NCBI GenBank assembly: GCA_045648605.1
Contig: JAZROG010000056.1
Coordinates: 1-64,000 of the forward strand
Reading direction: 5' to 3'
From: SIG710 sp045648605
GTDB taxonomy: Bacteria; Bacillota; Clostridia; Oscillospirales; CAG-272
Length of the DNA stretch: 64,000 bases
The notes beneath the pieces are model-generated. The model was not told where the DNA came from. It worked only from the letters and a program-made list of their open reading frames with translations, and searched no databases. Shown here piece after piece: positions 1 through 8,817 of this stretch. The first letter of the stretch is position 1. Each line of letters begins with the position of its first letter. The position numbers and the translations under genes were made by a program.

Positions 1-149
1 GGCTCAAAGCCCTTAACAATAGCGAGATAGCAAAGAACGAATGAAATGGCGAACATTATAAGTGTTTGCCAGAAATTCGGCTGTGCCACCAGCTTAGCTA
101 TGCCCGTTGATCCCATAAAATCAACTATGCTGGAAATTATTTCGTTCAT
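1..149 (-). CDS. Sodium-translocating decarboxylase beta subunit (partial, N-terminus only)
   Basis: Only the first 49 codons lie in the window; the gene runs off the left edge. The start is an ATG after a spaced purine stretch, 37 nt after the biotin-carrier stop. The visible peptide is a short amphipathic N-terminus followed by a hydrophobic segment ending in YLAIVKGFE, the usual opening of OadB/GcdB/MmdB membrane subunits, which couple carboxybiotin decarboxylation to sodium export. It is the fourth gene of the minus-strand operon beginning at 2556. The order carboxyltransferase, OadG-like, biotin carrier, beta subunit supports the assignment. The substrate cannot be read from this fragment. 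Confidence 0.8.
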   Translation of the reverse strand, partial: MNEIISSIVDFMGSTGIAKLVAQPNFWQTLIMFAISFVLCYLAIVKGFE

Positions 150-186
150 TTAATTATCACCCTTTCTGAAGATTTTTCGGTGATAA

Positions 187-585
187 TCAGTTCATTGTAA
201 GGAGAACGTCGTCTGTTGCAACTGTGTCGCCGGACTTAACGTTTACAGAAGCTACTGTTCCATCCTCGGGAGCCTTGATATCATTTTCCATCTTCATAGC
301 CTCAAGAACGAGAAGAACATCGCCCTTCTTAACGGAAGCGCCGGGCTGAACATTTACCTTCATGATATTACCCTGCATAGGAGCCTTGATTGCATTTGCA
401 CCGGATGCTGCGGGAGCTGCCTTGGGTGCTGCGGGTGCAGCTGCAGGAGCTGCAGGAGCTGCCGCGGGAGCGGGAGCCGCTGTTGCTACGGGAGCGGCTG
501 CTACGGGTGCTGAATATGCACCGCCAACCTCTTCAACCTCAACCTCATAAAGAACGCCGTTTACTGTTACATTATATTTTTTCAT
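187..585 (-). CDS. Biotin carboxyl carrier protein of a decarboxylase sodium pump
   Basis: A 132-residue biotin acceptor. An N-terminal strand region (about residues 1-22) is followed by an Ala/Pro-rich flexible linker (about 24-65). The C-terminal biotinyl/lipoyl domain (about 66-132) contains the biotinylation motif AMKMEN, whose central Lys carries biotin. The long Ala-Pro linker is typical of MmdC/GcdC-type subunits, where it lets biotin swing between the carboxyltransferase and the membrane decarboxylase. It lies 18 nt downstream of the OadG-like gene in the same operon. Acetyl-CoA carboxylase AccB is an alternative by sequence alone, but the neighbours argue for the sodium pump. Confidence 0.92.
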   Translation of the reverse strand: MKKYNVTVNGVLYEVEVEEVGGAYSAPVAAAPVATAAPAPAAAPAAPAAAPAAPKAAPAASGANAIKAPMQGNIMKVNVQPGASVKKGDVLLVLEAMKMENDIKAPEDGTVASVNVKSGDTVATDDVLLTMN

Positions 586-603
586 TTTTCTATACCCCTT
601 TAA

Positions 604-1035
604 TTATTTAATATTCCACGGCTTATTTGTGCCGCGCTTAAAAGATACAACACGGAAACCGTCTGTGATTCCCTCTTCATTTCTCATTGCAGATATTGCC
701 GCAATTATCGCTGCGATAACAGCACCGTCATCCTGTGCAGCCTGTACAGGTACTGGTGCGGGTGTAGGCGCAGGTGCGGGAGCTGCCTTAAGCTCGGGCT
801 TCTTTTCTTCTGTCTTCTTATTAGGATCCTTATAAAAGATAACCTTAAAGAGAGAAAGAACGAGCCAGATAACGGCAAGAACGCCGAAAACTATAATAAG
901 ACCTATAAGAGTTCTTTGCAGTGCATAACCGATTCTGTCGGAAAGCTCCATGCTCGTTGTAAGTCGCTCGGACTCAACAGCATCGCCGACAACTCGTGTT
1001 ATGATATCGCCTGCTGAAAGCAAAATATTCTTCAT
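604..1035 (-). CDS. OadG-family small membrane subunit of the decarboxylase sodium pump
   Basis: A 143-residue protein with one membrane helix (about residues 36-63), an Ala/Pro-rich cytoplasmic linker (about 78-100) and a conserved-looking tail with FRVVSFKRG and PWN near the C-terminus. This is the layout of OadG/MmdD subunits, which tether the carboxyltransferase to the membrane beta subunit. It starts 15 nt after the carboxyltransferase stop. The roughly 35-residue region before the helix is longer than in minimal OadG proteins. The family is recognised from topology and the C-terminal motif. Confidence 0.85.
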   Translation of the reverse strand: MKNILLSAGDIITRVVGDAVESERLTTSMELSDRIGYALQRTLIGLIIVFGVLAVIWLVLSLFKVIFYKDPNKKTEEKKPELKAAPAPAPTPAPVPVQAAQDDGAVIAAIIAAISAMRNEEGITDGFRVVSFKRGTNKPWNIK

Positions 1036-1050
1036 ATCATCCCTCCTAAA

Positions 1051-2556
1051 TTACAGAGGAAATACGAGATGACGTCTATCGGGGTATATTTCCGATTTCG
1101 ATGCCAGCATGGAAACCGATGCACAAATTCTCTGACGAAGCTCTGCACCGTCGATGATATCATCGATCTCGCCCTTCTCTGCCGCATCAACGGGAGAAGC
1201 GCACATTTCCTTCCACTGTGCTTCAAGCTCTTCTCTTGCTGCCTTGGGATCACTTCCGCCCACCTTGTCATTCCAGAGGAATGCAACTGCGCTTTCGGGA
1301 GGAAGAACGCTGATAGCCGCGCTATCAAGAGCAAGTGCGATATCAGCACCGATGCTCTTTGAGCCCATGAGAGTATATGCAGCACCGTAAGCCTTTCCGA
1401 GAACTACAGTTACCTTTGAGTTTTCGGAAGAGGTATATGCCATAGCGAGCTTTGCAAGTTCACTTGCATAAGGAGCATTTGCACTTGCTTCGGACATATC
1501 AAGACCTACACAGTCAACAAGAGTAACTACCGGAATTCCGAAGGAATCGCACATAGAAACAAACTTTGCAGCCTTTCTTGCAGCCTTTGCGGTAAGATTG
1601 CCGCCATCGAGCTTAGGCTGGTTTGCAACAACTCCGCAGAGAATATTTGCAAAGGAAGTAAATCCAACAACGATCTCGGGAGCGTACTCACAATAAAGCT
1701 CTGTGAATCTGCATCCGTCGCCAACAAGGCCAAGAACATCCTTCATATCGTATCCGTTTGCGGAAATAATGCTCTTAAGATCGACCTTGCGATTAAGATC
1801 GTCATTAACGGAAACCTCAACGATTCCCTCAGCATTATTTGAAGGAAGAATATCAACAAGTCCGCGTACAAAGCCATAAGCCTCTGCCTCCTCTGCCGCG
1901 GTATAAGCGGACATTCCGTTCTCTGCGGCGTATTCTGCGCTAGCAGTCTTATCGCCGAGAAGGAAGGGAGAATTTACATAAAGGCTTGTCTTATCCTTTA
2001 CGGTTACAACAACATCGAACATTGCCGCAGCTGTTGCCGCACTTCCCGCGCAAACGCCGGGAATAACTGCGATCTGGGGGATAACGCCCGAAGCATCAGA
2101 AACACACTTCATAAGAAGTCCGTAGCCTGCAAGAGCAGAAACACCGTCATAAACGATCGCACCGCAGCTATCGAAGATGCCGACAACGGGAGCGCCATTC
2201 TTTATAGCAGCGCTATAAAGAGAAGCGATCTTCTTTGCGTGCATCTCATCAAAGGCACCCTTCATTCTGGAAGAGTCCTGAGAGAAAGCAAAGACAAGCT
2301 TGCCGTTTACTGCACCGTAACCGCAGATAACGCCCTCAAATTCATTTTCATTGTTTTTACGGCGAACGTATGCACCCATCTCGGCGAATGTGCCTGCATC
2401 AAAAAGACTTTCGATACGAGAGCGAGCACAAAAACCGTTCTTTGACCCTGCCGCAGAAGAAGCGTCGATATCTCTGAGCATTTCCTTAAGCTTTTCAGCT
2501 GTTGTAGCTCTGACATCCTTCTTCGTAAGGCTTGCGGAATTTAAATTTCCGTCCAT
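1051..2556 (-). CDS. Carboxyltransferase subunit, MmdA/PccB-like, divergent
   Basis: A 501-residue two-domain crotonase-fold carboxyltransferase that would move CO2 from an acyl-CoA or related acid to biotin. It aligns along its length to MmdA/PccB: GAPVVGIFDS, SGVIPQI, KAYGAAYTLMGSK and the C-terminal AAEKGEIDDIID region are recognisable. Normally conserved glycines differ: the usual GGAR is CGAI (DSCGAIVYDG), the usual CAGG is CAGS, and the usual YGGAY is YGAAY. These glycines form the oxyanion holes in the family, so substrate or chemistry may differ. It is the first gene of the operon, with a strong promoter upstream. Methylmalonyl-CoA or glutaconyl-CoA decarboxylase activity is possible but not demonstrable here. 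Confidence 0.85.
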   Translation of the reverse strand: MDGNLNSASLTKKDVRATTAEKLKEMLRDIDASSAAGSKNGFCARSRIESLFDAGTFAEMGAYVRRKNNENEFEGVICGYGAVNGKLVFAFSQDSSRMKGAFDEMHAKKIASLYSAAIKNGAPVVGIFDSCGAIVYDGVSALAGYGLLMKCVSDASGVIPQIAVIPGVCAGSAATAAAMFDVVVTVKDKTSLYVNSPFLLGDKTASAEYAAENGMSAYTAAEEAEAYGFVRGLVDILPSNNAEGIVEVSVNDDLNRKVDLKSIISANGYDMKDVLGLVGDGCRFTELYCEYAPEIVVGFTSFANILCGVVANQPKLDGGNLTAKAARKAAKFVSMCDSFGIPVVTLVDCVGLDMSEASANAPYASELAKLAMAYTSSENSKVTVVLGKAYGAAYTLMGSKSIGADIALALDSAAISVLPPESAVAFLWNDKVGGSDPKAAREELEAQWKEMCASPVDAAEKGEIDDIIDGAELRQRICASVSMLASKSEIYPDRRHLVFPL

Positions 2557-2639
2557 GTTTTTTACCTCCGTTTATATAACATTTTATTATTTTTTTAATA
2601 AATAGTGGATGATAAACCATTCTTCCCCACTATACACAA

Positions 2640-2668
2640 ATTTTATCACAATTCGAACATTTTGTCAA
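2640..2668 (-). promoter_or_regulatory. Vegetative promoter of the decarboxylase operon
   Basis: Read on the minus strand, TTGACA and TAAAAT are separated by exactly 17 nt, upstream of the carboxyltransferase start. No operator-like repeat is visible around it. Confidence 0.75.
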
Positions 2669-2733
2669 GCAAATTGCAAACTTATTTATCTTTTTACATG
2701 TTATTAATTATTTATTAACATAATAAAGAAGAA

Positions 2734-2764
2734 GAAAATAGTGCCTGCAACAGGCACTATTTTC
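2734..2764 (-). terminator. Intrinsic terminator after the oxidoreductase gene
   Basis: A perfect 14-bp stem with a 3-nt loop (core AGTGCCTG / CAGGCACT), followed on the minus strand by a pyrimidine-rich stretch. It lies just past the stop of the Gfo/Idh/MocA pseudogene and ends the dehydrogenase-oxidoreductase transcript. Confidence 0.8.
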
Positions 2765-2767
2765 ATT

Positions 2768-3758
2768 TTAACATCCGCAAGCTTTGAGAACTGTTTTATA
2801 AAGCTCAAGCTCGTAATCATAGCTTCTCGGGTTTTCCATTTCACCTCTTACCATTTTTCCGAAGCCTCTCATCATGGCATCGTATCTGTTAAAGGGCTCG
2901 CAGGTTTCTTCTGTTGCACTTCCGCACCAACCCGTACTCTTGTTTTCTGCCTTTACAGTAATTATTCCGCCTTCAGTGTACCATTCAAGGGGCTTTATCT
3001 GAACGGTTTTCTTTGTTCCTGTAACAACAAGCTGGCGTCTCTCAAAGCCCCCGAGCTCAACCGATGCGGTTTTTGCAAAGGAAATACCGTTTTTATATTC
3101 AAAAAACAGCCATTCCGAAGTCTTCGCCTTCCGCACCGTCAACGCCCGTAACACGATTAAGAGGAATAATTTTTTCGGGTCTTCCGGCAATGGTAAGTAT
3201 CAGGTCAACAAGATGACAGCCAAGGAAGAACATCATACCACCCGGATATTGCTTCAGCCAATCTCGGACAGCCTTTGGATGATAGCAGTTCATCTGTGCT
3301 TCAACGCTTATAATATCCCCAAATTCGCCATTCTTTACCTGCTCAAAAAGTTCCATGATATATGGATTATAGCGGTACATATAACCGAGATGAAAAACCT
3401 TTTGATTTTTCTTAACGATCTCGATAAGCCTTTCAAAATACGCAAGCTCAATACCACCCGGCTTCTCCATGTGTATATGCTTGCCGTGCTCTGCAGCCAT
3501 AAGAGCATATTTAGTCAGATAAAGCTCCTCGGTCTCAATTGCTACTTCTTCAATTGTGTTGTCATTCATTATTTCATCGACGGAGAGCACCGGATATCCA
3601 TCAAATTCCTTTGCTTTTTCAATTTTTTTCCTCTCATTTTCGGGAAAAGCGTATCCAACAAATTCAAAAATATCATTATTTTTCAACAAAGTCTTGAAAA
3701 TATCATTTCCGTGACTGTTTACACTTGTTCCTATCTTCGCGATTTTGATTTTCTTCAT
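2768..3758 (-). pseudogene. Gfo/Idh/MocA-family oxidoreductase, frameshifted in a T6 run
   Basis: Two overlapping frames together encode one 329-residue NAD(P)-dependent sugar-type oxidoreductase. The N-terminal part carries the Rossmann region and the signature HMEKPGG (usual family form EKP); the C-terminal part carries the substrate-domain sheet. The reading frame breaks at the six-A run at 3101-3106 (T6 on the coding strand). Dropping one T turns GMAVF-stop into GMAVFEYKNG and restores a continuous protein; the total length then divides by three. The ATG at 3758 is preferred over an upstream GTG. It begins 12 nt after the dehydrogenase stop, so the two were co-transcribed. Either real decay or a homopolymer base-calling error is possible. 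Confidence 0.8.
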
Positions 3759-3770
3759 ATTTATCACCCA

Positions 3771-4788
3771 TCAAAGCCTTTCCCAATCGAACTGCACAAA
3801 CTGCGGGAATTTTTTATCAAATGCAAGTCTGTCATAGACCTCGCCACACTCTTCGGGAGAATGAACCTCATCTATAAGACATTCAATATCAAGTCTTCCG
3901 AGCGTTATAAGGTCAAGAATAACTCTCATATCATCAAGAGTTGTGAAATATCCGGGATGAGATTCATTTTGGGGACGCGCCATTGTGTGAGCGCCCACAA
4001 GAGTAATGCCGGGACCGTGGACTTTTCTATAATAATCAACTGTAAAATCGCTGCTTCTGGTACAGCCCAAAAGCGCAACTCTTCCAAATCTCGCCATGCA
4101 ATCAAGCGCTTGATTTAAGGCCTCGCCAACTCCCGTAACCTCGATAGCAACCTTTACACCTCCTGTAAGTGCCTTGATATCCGAAACAAAATTGGGATCA
4201 TAGGGGTCAAAGGCATAGTCCGCACCGAAGCTCAATGCTTTTTGGCGTCTTTCCTTTACGGGATCAACTGCAATAACGGGTGTTGCACCTGCCGCGCGGA
4301 GAAGTCCGATAGCTAAAATTCCGAGAGGACCGAGTCCCATTACCATTGCACTTTCGCCTATTTCCAGCCTTGTTTTTCTTATAGCGGCTAAAGGAAATGC
4401 TGCAATATGGGCAACAGATGCGGCAGAGGGGCTCACCTTTTCACTTTTTATTTTTACAGCACGGCTTGCGCTAACTACATTATGCAATCTGTGAGTAGTC
4501 CAGCACATTGCAACTCTGTCACCGATCTCAAAATCCTTAATCTCACTTCCCTTTTCAACAACAATACCGGAGGTGCTGTATCCGAGAGTTCTCGGGAATA
4601 CCGCAGGTGCGCCGACCTTTACATCTGTGCCTATGGTTGGGTTACCTGTGAGATTTGCTCTTTCTGTGCCATTACTAATAGTGCTGAAAAGAGTTTTAAC
4701 TCTTATCTTATCCGGCGCAAGAGCCTGTTCCTTTACATCAAGAAGCTCTGCCTTATTTGCTTCCGTAAAAAACTATCTGCTTATCCAT
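3771..4788 (-). pseudogene. Zinc-type medium-chain dehydrogenase, frameshifted in a T6 run
   Basis: A medium-chain alcohol/polyol dehydrogenase of about 338 residues after correction. The ATG at 4788 follows a GGAG ribosome site and reads MDKQIVF, then stops early. Removing one T from the six-base run at 4767-4772 joins it to the main frame (VFTEANKAEL, then GERANL-type N-domain, GLGPLGILA cofactor fold, DFTVDYYRKVHG near the C-terminus). The downstream frame alone lacks most of the GroES-like N-terminal domain, so it should not be functional. The N-domain lacks the usual catalytic zinc Cys (STISNGTE), as in the subgroup linked to bi-domain sugar dehydrogenases. Substrate unknown; the partner oxidoreductase suggests sugar or inositol-like metabolism. 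Confidence 0.8.
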
Positions 4789-4894
4789 AGAAAAAATCTC
4801 CTTTTTCCTTATAAGATAATTATAACGTATTAAAATTTCAAAATAAATATGTTATACTGTAATAAAACACCACTATTCTGCACAGAGGACTATT

Positions 4895-5652
4895 ATGAAC
4901 CAAGCAAATTTAATTAAACACTTTGATTTGATTCTGTTAAAGCACCAAAACATTCATTCAAATGGAACCGAATTGTTTTTTTGAGGCCCTGCTTTGGGTA
5001 TGTTACCAAGGGATACGGAAAATTTCTTCACAAGGGAAAAACCTATTTTGCTCGTGAGGGCGACCTTATATATATTGCCACAGGAACAAAATATCAATCG
5101 GTTTGGTTCGGAGAGCCGGATATCGAATGGTATTCCATAACCTTTGATTTTTCATCAAAAAATGCTTTTTCTTCCTATCAGTTTCAAATTTTGAAAAATT
5201 ACTCTACCGAGCTTTTTGAAAAAATGTACGAGGCTTATGAAAATGAGCCGCTGCTTTCCGTTTCATATTTTTATATGCTGCTTAATGATATTTTTTCAAA
5301 GCTCAAGCAGGTAGAAAAAAATCCTTTACAAAACAAGATCGAAAAGGCCATTGATTATATTGAGCAGAACTGTTCGGAGCAAATTCACATTGAAAAGCTT
5401 GCCAATATGTGCTATATGAGCGAATCGGCTTTTTTCAAGACCTTCAAAAAGGCTACGGGGGTAACTCCTATTGCCTATAAACACAATATCATGATCCAAA
5501 AGGCAATAGAAATGCTTTCGGGGACATCCGCCTCGATTGAAGAAGTCAGTACCCTTTGCGGCTTTGCTTGTTCAAACTATTTCAGAATAATCTTTACCAA
5601 ACTTACAGGTAAAACACCAAAGGAGATAAGAAAAACATTTATAAATGAATAA
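4895..5652 (+). pseudogene. AraC-family regulator, frameshifted in a T7 run
   Basis: After correction this is a 252-residue AraC regulator with an N-terminal cupin sensor (about 30-110) and two C-terminal helix-turn-helix motifs (about 150-250; YMSESAFFKTFKKATG and CGFACSNYFRIIFTKLTG). The ATG at 4895 follows AGAGGA. Its frame stops at 4982-4984, directly after the seven-T run 4976-4982. Adding one T gives TELFFLRPCFGYV, the expected cupin entry, and continues to the normal stop. The remaining open frame would have to start from TTG inside the sensor. It is divergent from the dehydrogenase-oxidoreductase pair and is its likely regulator. This is the third neighbouring gene with the same type of lesion. 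Confidence 0.75.
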
Positions 5653-5680
5653 AAAAGTGGCTGAAATCAGCCACTTTTTT
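5651..5680. terminator. Bidirectional terminator between the AraC gene and yebC
   Basis: A 14-bp perfect stem with a 2-nt loop whose outer arms are A6 and T6, so it has a U-tract on both strands. It serves the convergent AraC gene and the yebC/argS operon. Confidence 0.88.
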
Positions 5681-5684
5681 ATTA

Positions 5685-6410
5685 TCAATCGCAATTTTCG
5701 CAGTTGTGGAAAACCTCTTGAACGTCGTCGTTATCCTCAAGGTGCTCAAGGAGAAGATTCATCTTCTTGATATCATCCTCATTATCGAGAGTAACATAAT
5801 TTGAGGGGATCATGCTCTCCTCTGCGCTCTCAATGGTATATCCTGCGCCCTCGAGAGCCTCACGAACAGCACCAAGGTCATCGGTCTCGGTGTAGATCTC
5901 GAAAACCTCTTCCTCTGCTACAAAGTCGGATGCGCCCGCTTCAAGTGCAGCTTCCATAAGAGCATCCTCGTCAACATCCTCACGCATGATAATGATAACG
6001 CCCTTTTCCTCGAACATATAGCTAACACAGCCTGTCTGACCAAGATTTCCACCAAATTTATCAAAATAATGGCGAACCTCGGAGGCAGTTCTGTTTCTGT
6101 TATCGGTAGTTGTGTTTACAATAACTGCAACGCCTGCGGGGCCATAGCCCTCATAGCGAAGCTCCTCGTAATCAACATCTGTCTGACCTGCCGCCTTCTT
6201 GATCGTTCTCTCAATATTATCGTTGGGAACGTTATTTGCCTTTGCCTTTGCGATAAGGTCGCGGAGCTTTGAGTTAGAAGCCGGATCGGGACCACCTGCC
6301 TTGATGGCGATTATCATTTCCTTACCGATCTTTGTAAAAATTTTCGCCTTTTGGGCATCGGTCTTTTCTTTTTTATGCTTGATATTATTCCATTTACTAT
6401 GTCCTGACAT
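5685..6410 (-). CDS. yebC: YebC/PmpR-family transcriptional/translation regulator
   Basis: A 241-residue protein of the usual family length. It opens with the hallmark MSGHSKWNNIKHKKE, followed by the KIFTKIGKEM region and the acidic C-terminal domain (EDNDDVQEVFHN). YebC proteins bind DNA as PmpR-type regulators and, in some bacteria, act at ribosomes to relieve stalling. It lies 12 nt after argS on the same strand. It ends at the bidirectional terminator, so it is the last gene of an argS-yebC operon. Confidence 0.97.
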   Translation of the reverse strand: MSGHSKWNNIKHKKEKTDAQKAKIFTKIGKEMIIAIKAGGPDPASNSKLRDLIAKAKANNVPNDNIERTIKKAAGQTDVDYEELRYEGYGPAGVAVIVNTTTDNRNRTASEVRHYFDKFGGNLGQTGCVSYMFEEKGVIIIMREDVDEDALMEAALEAGASDFVAEEEVFEIYTETDDLGAVREALEGAGYTIESAEESMIPSNYVTLDNEDDIKKMNLLLEHLEDNDDVQEVFHNCENCD

Positions 6411-6422
6411 CTTTATTACCTC

Positions 6423-8126
6423 TTATATTTTTTCTGTTTTCTTAAGACAAATAAGCGAGAATGCGTTTCCGAGAACGGTGTTTGCCGCCTTTGTTATTCT
6501 TATTCTCGCCCGACGAACCTCATCATCCTCAGCGGATAGAATCTGACAATTATGATAGAACTGATTGAAGGCAACAGCAACATCGAGGATATATCTTGTG
6601 ATAATAGAAGGCTCATATGCTTCGATTGCTTCAATGACCTTTTCCTCGAATTTTGAAAGAACGGAAATAAGTGTTCTCTCCTCTGGAGCTGTTATCTTGT
6701 TTTCACCTGCGGAGATCTCACTCTTCTGAAGGATAGAACAGGTTCTTGCATATGTGTACTGAACATAAGGACCTGTATTTCCGTCAAAGCTCAGCGCATC
6801 CTCCATGATAAAGTTGATATCTCTCATTCTGTTATTGGAGAGATAATAAAAGATTATCGCACCGACGCCAACATCCTCTGCAACCTGCTTTTTATTTTCA
6901 AGATTCGGGTTCTTTTCATCGATTATGTCCGTTACCTTCTCGATAGCCTGTGCAAAAAGGTCGCGAAGAAGGATAACATTACCTGTTCTTGTTGCAAGCT
7001 TTGCTCCGTTGATGGAAACTGTGCCATAGGGAACATGAACAAGCTCGTTAAACCAATCATATCCCATAAGCTCGACCACCTTGAACCACTGTGCAAAATG
7101 GAGGCTCTGACCTGCAGATGTTACATATATCGCTTTATCAAATTTATATTCGTTCTTTCTATATACCGCCGCCGCAATATCACGGGTAGGATAGAGAGTT
7201 GAGCCGTCGCGCTTAAGAATAAGGCAAGGAGGCATATTGTATTCCTCAAGGTCAACGATGGATGCACCGTCATCGATCTTAAGAAGTCCGCTGTCACGAA
7301 GCTTCTGCACCTGTGCGGGCATCTTATCTGTATAGAAGCTTTCGCCCTTATAGCTATCAAATTCTATGTCGAGAAGCTTATATGTCTGCTTATATTCAGC
7401 AAGGCTGACGTCAACAAACCAGCGCCAAAGAGCGAGATTTTCCTCGTCTCCCTGCTCAAGCTTTGTAAATTCAGCTCTTGCTTCATCCTCAAGAGCCTTA
7501 TCGTTCTCGGCTTCGTTATGGAATTTTACATAAAGCTCAACAAGCTTATCAACTCCGCCTTCTTCAACCTCTTCCTTGCTTCCCCATTTGCGGTAAGCAA
7601 CGATGAGCTTTCCAAACTGTGTTCCCCAGTCACCGAGATAGTTGATTCCAACGCAGTCATAGCCTGCAAATTCATGAAGCTTTTTGAGAGAATGACCAAT
7701 AACGGTGGTTCCGAGATGGCCGATATGGAAGGGCTTTGCAACATTGGGTGAGGAATAGTCAAGAACGACCGTCTTTCCATTTCCAAATTCGGGCGCACCG
7801 TATTTTTCTCCCTTTTCAAGCGCAGTCATAACACAATCGGAATAGAATTCATCTCCGATATACATATTGAGATAGCCGTTTACAGCCTCTACCTTTGAGA
7901 GAAGGTCACACGAGAGAGTTGAAGCAAGGGTCTCGGCAATCTGAACGGGTGAACGGCGCAGTGATTTGCTGAGCTTAAAGCAAGGAAGCGCAAGGTCTCC
8001 CATTGCCGCATCCGGAGGATATTCGAGCATATCCGCAACAGCATCAGCCAAAAGTCCCGATTCGGAATTTATCGCATTTATGCCGCACAGAAGCTTTTCT
8101 GCAAGTATCTTTTTAAGTTTAAGCAT
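6423..8126 (-). CDS. argS: Arginine--tRNA ligase
   Basis: A 567-residue class I synthetase charging tRNA-Arg. It shows the Arg-N domain (about 1-90) and the HIGH motif as SSPNVAKPFHIGHLG (about 128-142). The Rossmann catalytic domain contains the KMSKS-equivalent region with the TRTGN form (about 377-381), and the DALR anticodon-binding domain occupies about 450-567. The degenerate KMSKS is normal for many ArgS enzymes. It has its own promoter about 50 nt upstream and is followed by yebC. One of its cognate tRNAs, tRNA-Arg(CCG), is also in this window. Confidence 0.97.
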   Translation of the reverse strand: MLKLKKILAEKLLCGINAINSESGLLADAVADMLEYPPDAAMGDLALPCFKLSKSLRRSPVQIAETLASTLSCDLLSKVEAVNGYLNMYIGDEFYSDCVMTALEKGEKYGAPEFGNGKTVVLDYSSPNVAKPFHIGHLGTTVIGHSLKKLHEFAGYDCVGINYLGDWGTQFGKLIVAYRKWGSKEEVEEGGVDKLVELYVKFHNEAENDKALEDEARAEFTKLEQGDEENLALWRWFVDVSLAEYKQTYKLLDIEFDSYKGESFYTDKMPAQVQKLRDSGLLKIDDGASIVDLEEYNMPPCLILKRDGSTLYPTRDIAAAVYRKNEYKFDKAIYVTSAGQSLHFAQWFKVVELMGYDWFNELVHVPYGTVSINGAKLATRTGNVILLRDLFAQAIEKVTDIIDEKNPNLENKKQVAEDVGVGAIIFYYLSNNRMRDINFIMEDALSFDGNTGPYVQYTYARTCSILQKSEISAGENKITAPEERTLISVLSKFEEKVIEAIEAYEPSIITRYILDVAVAFNQFYHNCQILSAEDDEVRRARIRITKAANTVLGNAFSLICLKKTEKI

Positions 8127-8174
8127 ATTTGTCCTTTCAAAACGATTTATTACGCTATTTTTTCACAATTTATT

Positions 8175-8203
8175 ATTATACTACTTTATTTCGGATTTTT
8201 CAA
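8175..8203 (-). promoter_or_regulatory. Promoter of argS-yebC
   Basis: On the minus strand TTGAAA and TATAAT are separated by 17 nt, about 50 nt upstream of the argS ATG. No T-box leader is visible; the space between the -10 box and the start is too short for one. Confidence 0.75.
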
Positions 8204-8213
8204 GTGTTTTTTA

Positions 8214-8342
8214 TTATTTTCTCCTTCTTCCCGAAAAAACAAGGAAGATAACAACAACAAGACAAGCTACCCCGATCGCGCCAACAAGGATCGGATTGAA
8301 GCCGTCACCGGTGGCAGGACTTTGAATTATCATATCAAGCAT
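8214..8342 (-). CDS. 42-residue membrane peptide resembling an isolated sortase sorting signal
   Basis: A 42-codon frame whose ATG overlaps the ybaK stop (ATGCTTGA), as in translationally coupled genes. After a short start it reads SPATGDG, then a hydrophobic segment of about 20 residues, then the basic tail GRRRK. This is the order of a cell-wall sorting signal, of the SPxTG type used by some clostridial sortases. There is no signal peptide and no exported domain in front of it. It could be a relic of a wall-anchored protein, a small membrane protein, or a chance frame. No sortase gene is in the window. Confidence 0.5.
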   Translation of the reverse strand: MLDMIIQSPATGDGFNPILVGAIGVACLVVVIFLVFSGRRRK

Positions 8343-8817
8343 CTCTTGTCACCTCGCAAATTTTTGCATCCACAAAAGGAATAAGCTCCTCGGGTGACAG
8401 AAGAAGCTGCGCACCCTTCATACCGCCGCTGACAGTTATTTTTTCAAAATTTTTCGCACTTTTATCGATATATGTTGGGAATTTCTTTTTCATTCCCACA
8501 GGCGAGCAAGCACCTCTCACATATCCCGTAAGTCCAAGCAGATCCTTAACATGCACCATTTCGATTTTCTTATTTCCTGTAACCGAAGCCGCTTTTTTCA
8601 GATCTATTTCGCAGCATGAGGGAATACAAAAAACAACATATCCTGTTTTATCCCCATGTGCCACAAGAGTTTTGAAAACCATTTCGGGTGCAAGACCTAT
8701 CTGCGCGGCAATGTGGGTTCCCGTAAGATCATTTTCATCGGGGACATATTCCATTATCTCATATTTTATCTTTGCAGCATCAAGGATGCGCATTGCATTG
8801 GTCTTATTCTTTATCAT
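8335..8817 (-). CDS. ybaK: YbaK/EbsC-family Cys-tRNA(Pro) deacylase
   Basis: A 160-residue single-domain editing protein of the YbaK/ProX superfamily, which hydrolyses mischarged Cys-tRNA(Pro). Family landmarks seen are VFKTLVAHGDK, the substrate-pocket region CEIDLKKAASVTG and the late YVRGACSPVGMKKKFPTYID stretch, which contains the G-x-x-S/P loop. Its start overlaps the recN stop by 4 nt and it is near the end of the nusB operon. The length and order of motifs are standard. Confidence 0.92.
   Translation of the reverse strand: MIKNKTNAMRILDAAKIKYEIMEYVPDENDLTGTHIAAQIGLAPEMVFKTLVAHGDKTGYVVFCIPSCCEIDLKKAASVTGNKKIEMVHVKDLLGLTGYVRGACSPVGMKKKFPTYIDKSAKNFEKITVSGGMKGAQLLLSPEELIPFVDAKICEVTRDA

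Noticed and set aside
362..611. Ala-rich or Leu/Arg-rich plus-strand frames across the biotin-carrier gene
   Set aside because: They are shadows of the Ala/Pro linker codons on the opposite strand; they have no ribosome site and odd composition.
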